From positions 1-34,931 of the forward strand of contig JBFMHD010000004.1 of NCBI GenBank assembly GCA_040752395.1: a stretch of DNA of 34,931 nucleotides, given 5' to 3'. The notes beneath the pieces are model-generated. The model was not told the DNA's origin. It was given only the letters and a program-made list of their open reading frames with translations, and did not search any database. The position numbers and the translations under genes were made by a program. Shown here piece after piece: positions 23,901-30,800 of the stretch; the first letter of the stretch is position 1; the number at the start of each line of letters is the position of its first letter. This DNA comes from JBFMHD01 sp040752395 [NCBI: Candidatus Hydrogenedentota bacterium] (lineage in GTDB: Bacteria > JBFMHD01).

Positions 23901-24531
23901 AGATGATGATTTACAAAACTACGGCATAAATACAGGAAATTGGAATGATTATGCACCAGCAGGCGCAGATACTACTGACCTCGTTTTTACTCTATATATA
24001 GGTTCAAGCCAATCAATCGCACGCATACCTAACGCCTCGGATACAGATGATAAAGCTAACTGGCAGATAGATTCTACACCAACACCTGGAGCATTAAACC
24101 AGATTACTGTGACTTATAATGTTTCTGGTTATGTTATACTTGAGGCTCGGGCTTATGGCTCTGATACAGGTTGTACTGTATGGGTTACAACAGGTTCTGA
24201 AACATATATCGCAACTACCAATGCTTATGGCACTTTCACCATAACAGGCGTACCTGCTAATACCTATACCTTATATGCAAAAGAATCTCATCATTTAAGA
24301 AGGATTAAACTCAATGTAGTTGTCAATTCTGATACAGACATAGGACTTGTCGGTACATTGCTCGCTGGTGATGCTAATAACGATAATTACATCAATTTAC
24401 TCGATGGTTCTATAATAAAGATTGGTATGAGTACAGGTTACAGAGCTGATGCTGATATAGATGGTGATAATGATAATGATCAGTCAGACTTGCAATGGGT
24501 GCGTAGAAACTTTGGTGACATAGGACAATAA
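17902..24531 (+). CDS. Giant secreted protein with N-terminal cohesin-like and C-terminal dockerin-like modules and five lamin-tail domains
   Basis: This secreted 2209-residue protein has a signal peptide (1-21, cut at GYA/S). A cohesin-like domain (about 22-185) follows, with the LEVWVNALDTDINGVEIHLSYD strand pair and the closing DSGIITI. Five lamin-tail-like domains (each beginning with an IxEV/IxEI strand and an E(L/I)Y pattern) alternate with four copies of a ~130-150-residue repeat shared with the HKD protein and two fibronectin-III-like domains (FDHYNIYVSTAA motif). The end is a carboxypeptidase-regulatory-like module (about 2070-2150) and a dockerin-like module with loops GDANNDNYINLLD and ADIDGDNDNDQSD (2153-2209). 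It may join two partners. ATG 17902 is chosen because AAAGGGAG is 8 nt upstream and the signal peptide starts there; the frame extends to 17824 but only through repeat DNA. Confidence 0.82.
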   Translation: MIKRTIFILGFLLLYPHLGYASTLRIVSPSDTDVFDTYGTIVDDSGMVDDYITLEVWVNALDTDINGVEIHLSYDPAILQLQDVGGDSFPADSPGIQIWEDHSQLGDILVNISSGDTIDYSSLTNADSIKLDVRVCTMLFKILSYTETTVIGWDFDEANNRVSRVTEADSGSNVLTAVDSGIITIQQNNTGDSHLLISEILYDGVGSPDEEYIEIYNPRNDTVILTNYYLSDAMDTYFSLPEDTPTVSSGDFIVRFPQSTFIAPRDTILIAINSSDFNTVYPGLHPDFEINQDGNSDNVSDMVIIESSGTISLSNTGEGVVMFYWNGVTDLVYDVDIVVFEDITYVPDKTGYSQDGPDIGTETSTYKTDDTSAYTLASNSATGQSQTRIDVNEDNETRLNGNGITGNDETTEKLSLSFNGTASPTPYHDDLIAYKTGDYSGYFTDGETSVEVLQFYLAPASFIDDTLVQLTLRNLGNMDDTDVDTVSLYIDADKSLTLSSPDTFLGYLTWNQGSSVWETTSASIYIPQSGETILVILDISDSVSNADTFRAQIDTWALRMTTSDSGPFVAITNANDLTAVVGQLLVSKNTDVPINYFIPGSTNITIASLYIRGSTSGDTLTKFTIRNIANLDTQYITAVKLYADADASYTYSAPDTFVALLLYDTFNLWFDTDTIQYPLAGAGSNFVVTIDVSISAIYERDSFVAQVVANECSGVIATPGPNTNVTNAYGQILVNPPGIATHPVISQVYPNDATGNNNGLFIELYNPTDTAVDISGWTIREDNNNLVFTIGNVTLQPGQYYLIGDRDYVTESDNSQWPAADTLTSTTIGWSVTNDGIYLADTTKRIIDAVGWGSPASSNNYESDPATAGNGVSIMRRSAYGATSTEMLIGGRRWVQGRGYDSFNNAYDFLSISDTTLIEPKNSSYRREFPDSWIVTVTKTADPGPATIYSNDTKVTVMAIGITGDTDNDNLTIFSVKNIGSADTQSISKVEVWKDNNLNNSWDSSDSFVAVLIYNASDTRWDTNTISFQFNGISDTFIVTVDATSTPDDNDTLQFSITVYTVDAIDAESGPAIAVTNNNYFSFSSLQPLQVSKNEEIDSSLVGRNDTNITVIAIRITSPVGPDTLTYFTILNLGNMDNGDVDTVTLWIDANSDSRWSSSDTFVANLSYTSPDTWSSVVDVYMSAGSMDFVVTISTSDTADFGDTFQAQIPINGCGASLADSGPLTTAVTSLGIITLDTYANISLLITEVIIDGNDAVEIYCLDDGNSGLGADISGWFINDMDGGVDKVIGDTDNNESKDTQVIIKTGEFLVIDGLTGTDESVAGPDGIISLHNAGNWVTDGDDQVVLYSPDTAIKDAVCFSTRGGSLASGEDNDMNTLFANNQWSPSYATENNCVNPINTSDFPADYSIARAWPPSDTANTRDEWSVDATPSTGAINTAENPITIPADVVMLDIADVPDDLGGNLIITWTPDTSYPDFDHYNIYVSTAAITDIRNSVIIPSSTQTDSSVGEYTASGLTNGDSYYAAVTIVDIYGHEDRVVTDTGPAAPIKNVVDTPIILITEIMAWNTGGYDTIELLVIYDGNPSGGLNLSGYRLYEDNYIKTFGNSTVHDSVYILVQLNVSATDDSDTSGDNILNVYSTEAGLTGTDESMFLFDPAGRIVDFVWWANRSGSVTSLEQSDIQMAIDSGAWKGLVRENNAVNPISGSSFPDSCSLTRRAGGAFDSDSYVDWVVDTTPTPGYASDVPEQAFTPPSPITNINAYDVILDQGSNILLKWDTVTISGFDHYNIYVSTAAFTNITNTDSVPFDTVDTYTQGWYRVYGLNPSLNYYFAVSAVNIYGAEDNNLSSTGPTSPIDNIPGTIKVIINEVAFNGGGGGFADDWIELFILDDGNNNQGCNLAGWYIGNNGHTSGSIFKAFGSNENASAIVDSGCYVLIHFNSSTIDEEDTMDGDADGVLEVYTTSSGLPGGGSTDDNLSLYGDSSAIEDFVCYGDTGTFSSGEDDDLQNYGINTGNWNDYAPAGADTTDLVFTLYIGSSQSIARIPNASDTDDKANWQIDSTPTPGALNQITVTYNVSGYVILEARAYGSDTGCTVWVTTGSETYIATTNAYGTFTITGVPANTYTLYAKESHHLRRIKLNVVVNSDTDIGLVGTLLAGDANNDNYINLLDGSIIKIGMSTGYRADADIDGDNDNDQSDLQWVRRNFGDIGQ

Positions 24532-24820
24532 GAGTCGTGAGTCGTGAGTCAATGGAAAGATAATGAACATAACAAAGTTTGAAGAAATTAAAGCATGGCA
24601 GATAGCAAGAAATATAGTGAATACAATTTACAAAATAACTCACAGCTATCATTTTGATAAGGATTTTACTCTTCGTGAGCAAATAAGGCGTGCCGGCATA
24701 TCAGTTATGTCAAATATTGCAGAAGGTTTTGATCGTGGCAGCGACAAAGAATTCGTTCATTTCTTATTTATTGCCCGTGGATCTATATCAGAAATTAAAT
24801 CTCAAGACTCAAGACTCTTA
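24529..24820. repeat. Inverted heptad arms enclosing the S23-type gene
   Basis: The left arm (24529-24548) is TAA followed by GAGTCGT-type heptads. The right arm (24801-24820) is CTCAAGA-type heptads followed by TTA. The arms are complementary at 18 of 20 positions, with 252 nt between them. They are the same two heptads that form the hairpin arms in copies A-D, where the loop is only about 7 nt. The left arm begins in the stop codon of the upstream gene. Confidence 0.8.
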
Positions 24821-24823
24821 TAG
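24563..24823 (+). pseudogene. Truncated S23-type four-helix-bundle protein
   Basis: The 86 residues match the N-terminal two thirds of the S23/IVP four-helix-bundle family (TIGR02436): EEIKAWQIARNIVNTIYKIT, then REQIRRAGISVMSNIAEGFDRGSDKEFVHFL and ARGSISEIKSQ. The family usually has about 115-125 residues. Here the last helix is missing, and the final codons (DSRLL) are translated repeat DNA of the right heptad arm. The family is known from open frames inside intervening sequences of 23S rRNA genes, where paired ends enclose the frame; here there is no rRNA but the enclosing arms are present. The function is unknown. It interrupts what otherwise looks like a run of giant secreted-protein genes. 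It may still be translated, but is probably broken. Confidence 0.75.
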
Positions 24824-24828
24824 AATTT

Positions 24829-27800
24829 ATGAAACGAGAAACATGGTATAAACTTTTTTCTATATTATTTCTTTTAGTGATTGGATTCTTTCTTGTTAAT
24901 GACAGAGACCTTGAGGCTGTTAGAGAAATCCGGATAGTCGCAGAGACCGATACCGCAGGCGCTAATATACTTGATAAATGGGTTCGAGCCGGCGATACTT
25001 TTACGCTTGAACTCTGGATTGAAACAGATACAAATATTAACGGTGTGGCAGCATATCTACTCTACGAAGCTAATAAATTGAATTTAATAGGTACCGGTTT
25101 TACAAAAGACACTACAATCTTCGGAGATACTGCTTTATTAGACACCGGGTTTGATTATGGTGGTTCTTCGGATACAATGATCTATGCGATATTAACCACT
25201 GCTGATTCGCTTGCTATGAATTCATCTGCAAGGGTTTGTACTTTAACTCTTGCAGCAACTTTTAATGAAGATACAGGGATAATCGGGTTCAATCTTGATT
25301 ATACTAATAACAAAGCCTCAATGATAGCGAGTATATATGCAACAGATGTTCTGAATTCTCTTGATTCTGGTGTTATACGTATCGATGCAACACCACCTAA
25401 AGATACTTTTATATTAATATCACCAATAGATGGCGAAACACGAGTCCAGGGTAGTATCCAGTTTGTATGGCAAACAACTTATGATACTGGTTCCGGGCTC
25501 TCTCACTGGGTTTTAGAATATGATACTGATTTAACTGATTCGTTTAACCCGTCGCTTTATCGTGTCTATACCTCTGATTCGGTCTGTACTTATACGCCTG
25601 CTATTAATTTTACTATCGGCACCTGGGTCTGGCGGGCCGCGGCAGTTGATGAGGTCGGGAATACCTCATCCTGGTCACTGCCTGAAACCTTTGTGGTAAT
25701 ATTACCAACAACACCACAGGTCTATATTGATTCACCTACTGGCTATGTCCCTACTAATGATACACCGTTTTATGTTGCTGGCAGTACCTTAAATACCCAG
25801 GCTGGTGATACTGTGAGAATCAGAGTAAATGGGATAATACAGGATACAAAAATTTTGAGTATTGCAAATGATACGTTCGCTTTTGATACTGTCTCATTAA
25901 GTCCCGGTTATGACACGATTATTGTCGAGTTAATAGACTCCCAGGGTGTTGTAATTGACTCGGACTATGTTGTTGTTGAATACAATGATTCTGTCTATGT
26001 GATAATTCAGATACCGGTTCCATCAGGCTTTAGTTATGATACGAATTATTGTACTGTTACTATCTCTGGCACTGCTGGCGATGTAGAGAATGGCGACTCT
26101 ATCTATCTTTATCGTAACAATATTATTCAAAACACTTACTCTCTCACAGGGAATAGTTGGTCAGGCACTGTGACTTTATCAGGTTTAGGTGATTCGATTG
26201 TCGTAAAAGTGAAAGATAGATTTGGTAACATTGATTATGATACCATAACAATAAATTACGATACACTTGCTTCTATAGAAATATTATCACCAATTAACCC
26301 TGATACCAGAATTGATACAGTGATAATATCCGGAACAGTTGCGGATGTTCTGCCAGGTGATACTGTCTGGTTATATGTAAATGGGGTTCTTACTGATTCA
26401 AAAGTATTAACAGATACTACCTGGAGTTGCACAGCTTATCTTAAAGGTATGGGTGATTCTGTGGTTGCAAAACTTACTGATAGATATGGCAACATTGCAT
26501 GGGATACAATTACTCTTAATTTAGATACAACACCGCCTACGACTGTAACACTTTTATCTCCACCAGATGCAACTGAGACAAGGTTTACTGCTATTACTTT
26601 TATCTGGGTTACCTCAATTGACACGCAATCAGGTCTTTTTGAGCATCGACTCCAGGTCGATACACTTGGAACATTTGCTTATTTTATCTATGATTCATCT
26701 GCTGGCACAGGAACAAGCGGGATTTTAACTTTAGCTGCAAATGATACCTTCTACTGGCGTGTATTAGCAATAGATGATGCAGGCAATACCTCTGTAAGTA
26801 ATACAAGAACGATACTTATAGATACTATCATTCCCCCAAAACCCACTATTATATCACCTGCAAATAATACAGAGACCAGAGCTCAACCTGTGTATTTTGA
26901 TTGGACTGACATTATTGATACAACCTCAGGTTTAAACAGGTATCATATCCAGATAGAGATAAGCGGAGTAGTTGTAGTTGATTCTGATGTGACAACCTCG
27001 GATACAAGCATTACCTTAAATGAAGAGACTTATTACTGGCGAGTGGTTGCGATAGATGATGCAGGCAATACCTCGGGATACACTGATTCATCGCTCGTTA
27101 TTATTGATAGAACAGCACCTGTTATTTGGGTCGTATTAATCGAAACATCAGATTCGCGTTATTTTACTGATAGCGGTGGTATAGATACAACTCTTTTAAG
27201 TGATACTGTATATTTTAACAACACAGGTGCTGGTGATGGTCAGCGTGATACAGTTCAATTGACTGTTAGTGGCGCTGATACAGTTATATTCGAGGAGCAT
27301 TTTGGTGATACAACTTTTTATGATACCCAGACACCATATCTCTATGCTTATACTATTGAAATAGGATACGCCGATACAATGATGATTATAATCGCTCGTG
27401 ATAACGCAGGGAATGAAGATTCTGTAACAATCTGTTGGATACGCGATATTACGCCGCCACCACCTGTCTCTTTAGTTACACCATTAGATGGCCAGATAAC
27501 CGGCGACACTACCCCTTCCTTCACCTGGAACCAAACAACAGATACTCAATCAGGAACAAAAGTATATTTAATCGAAATAGCTACTGATAATCTATTTACT
27601 AATAATATAGAAACCTCATTTATATATACGACATCTTATACTTCTTCGGGTCTTGATAGTGGGACGTATTACTGGCGAGTTATCGCTTATGATACGGTCT
27701 CAAATTATGATACGCTATCTTGCGAAACAAGGACATTAAGAATCGATACAAGTTTCCCGTATATAACAGCGATTACTATAATATCTTCAGTCCCATCATA

Positions 27801-30800
27801 TTTTTATGATGATACACCTATTCAACCCTCGATACTCGGCGATACTGTTTATTTTAACCCTACGTATCTTGGTGCAAACCAGATGAATACAATCACTGTT
27901 TATGTTTATGATGATAATGAAGATACTGTTACTGGTTCATCTGCATTTATTGTTATTGCCGGGATTGACACAGGCTTGAATGAAGATTCGTATACACTGG
28001 TTTATCAAATCCCTCAGGATACAATCTCACAGAGCATAACTATTGTAGCATTGGACCTATTAGGTTACTCAGATACAGTTGTTGTATTCTTTGTAAAAGA
28101 TACTTCTCCACCGCTGGAACCACAAAGAATATCCCCTTCAAGTGGGGTTGAAACAAATGCGGTTAATATCACTTTTAGCTGGACAACATCATCAGATACA
28201 GGTGCGGGTTTATCAAGATACAGGTTACAGATTGATACTGCAGGAACTTTTGTAAATAATTTAGTTGATTCGTATAACGGACTGCTTACATCAACAAGTG
28301 TATTACTTCCACCTAATGACACCTATTACTGGCGAGTTATAGCTATAGATTTAGTCTCTAATACTGGTGCGATGCTAACAGATTCTGTGATTATAGATAC
28401 CTCGTTCCCTGATACACCACGACTTCTATTACCAATTCTGGGATATGAAACAAACGTTGTGGCTATTACTTTCAGATGGGATACTGCTTGTGATTCTGTT
28501 TCTGGTTTATCCGGTTATAGAATCCAGATAGACACTTCAAACACGTTTGCATCACTTAAAATAGATACCTATCTTGGGAATAGAACAGATACAACACTTT
28601 CTTTAATCCCGAATGATACTTATTACTGGCGGATTATTGCAATAGATGATGTTGGTAACACTTCAGTCTCTTCTGATTCGTACCTAATTATTGACACTTT
28701 ATCACCAACCGTACCTTCTCTGGTTTCGCCAGCGAGCAGTCTCTGTACTAATGCGATAGCTGTAACTTTTGACTGGGACACATCTTATGATACAGGTTCA
28801 GGGCTTTCTTATTACAAGATACAGATTGATACCTCAGGTAATTTTACTACTTTAATATTTGATACACAGATTATAACCAGAACCGATACAACCTTGAGTT
28901 TACAGCCAAATGATACCTATTACTGGCGCATCATTGCTTTTGATGATGTGGGTAACACAAGCTCAAGCCAAACAAGGTTTATAATAATCGATACCCAGCC
29001 GCCGACAACTGTTACTTTACTTAATCCACCTGATCCTACAGAGACCACACAAACCACAATAAATTTTACCTGGACAGCATCAGCTGATACTATCTCCGGG
29101 TTGGCCGGATATTATTTACAGATAGATAGCTCTGGTAATTTTATCAGTCCGGATACAAGTATATTCACAATTTCAACCACGGGTACGTATACTTTTACAG
29201 TCTATGATACTTATTACTGGCGTGTCTTATCAATAGACACAGCTTCTAATATATCGATCTCATCAACATCTACTCTAATCATTTCTGTTCCTGATACAGC
29301 GCCGCCTGAGACACCTGTCTTAATCTCTCCAATCGGCTCTACCGAGACAAATGTTATACCTGTATTATTTATCTGGTCAGACACAGCAGCATCTGAACCT
29401 GATTTTGACCATTATACTATTCAAATCGATACTGCTTCGAATTTTATAAATTTAGTTTTCAGTGGTGACACTAATAACTCTGAGACATCCTATATTTTAG
29501 TTTATAGTGATACTTATTACTGGCGGGTAATAGCCTATGATTCCTCAAATAATGCAAGCACATCAACAATAGGGGTCTTTATTTTTGATAGAACCGCACC
29601 GAATATCCCGCAATTATTCAGTCCCAGTAATGGGGCAAACACTACTACACTTGTCATTACTTTTGACTGGAATGATGTATATGACACTCACTCGGGTCTA
29701 AAAAACTATGTTTTATACATTGATAATGATTCAGGTTTTGCTGTGCCTGATTTTGTAGATACCGAAACTCAATCAGGGACCACAATAACTTTCGGGACTG
29801 CTGATACTTATTACTGGAAGGTCTATGCTTATGATGACCTGAATAATACTTCTGTCTCTGCTGTTTATTCATTTGCTATTACTACTGTTGATACCCAGGC
29901 ACCGACAGCGTTTACTCTGACATCACCTGCAAATGGTATTGAAACCAGAATATTAACAATAACTTTTAGCTGGCAGAACTCATTTGATGATACAAGTCCA
30001 CCAGTAACGTATAGATTGCAGATAGATACAGAGCCAACTTTTACCGATTTACTCGTTGATACCTACTGGCTTACTGAAACATATACCACCTACAATTTTA
30101 CAGGTAGCGATACTTTATACTGGCGTGTTATCGCAAGAGATAATGTAGGTAATACAACTGTTTCTACCGAAACAAGATATTTAATAGTAGACACACTCGC
30201 ACCAGCAATACCACAACTTTTTTCACCGATTAATAACGCAGGAACAAGTGTGTTTATAATAACATTTGATTGGAGTGATGTATCTGATAGTCATTCTGGT
30301 TTTGCGTTTTATGTATTATATGTTGACAATGACTCGACTTTTGCATCACCGACTTTTGTAGGAACCGGAACAATATCAGGAACCACTGTATCATTTGGAA
30401 CTTCTGATACTTATTACTGGAAAGTCTATGCTTATGATGATTTAAACAATACCTCTGTCTCAATTGTAGAAACTTTTTCTATAACGATAACTGATACAAC
30501 ACCGCCATCAGCATTTAGTCTGCTCATCCCGTCTAACGGTTATATAACAAAAAATCCGTTAGTAGTTTTTACCTGGTGGCCTTCTACTGATGATACAAGC
30601 CCTCCAGTCTCTTACCGAGTCCAGATAGATACTGAAAATACATTTAATGGCTTGCTTCTTGATACTTACTGGCTGTCAGCCAATAATCTGAATTATACAT
30701 TTTCAAGCAGTGACACATTATACTGGCGTGTCATAGCAAAAGATAATGTTGGTAACACAACCCCATCCAATGAAACGTGGTATCTAATTGTAGATATAAC

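Noticed and set aside
24563-24823. A 23S rRNA intervening sequence in place
   Set aside because: The S23-type frame suggested it, but no rRNA sequence flanks the arms on either side.
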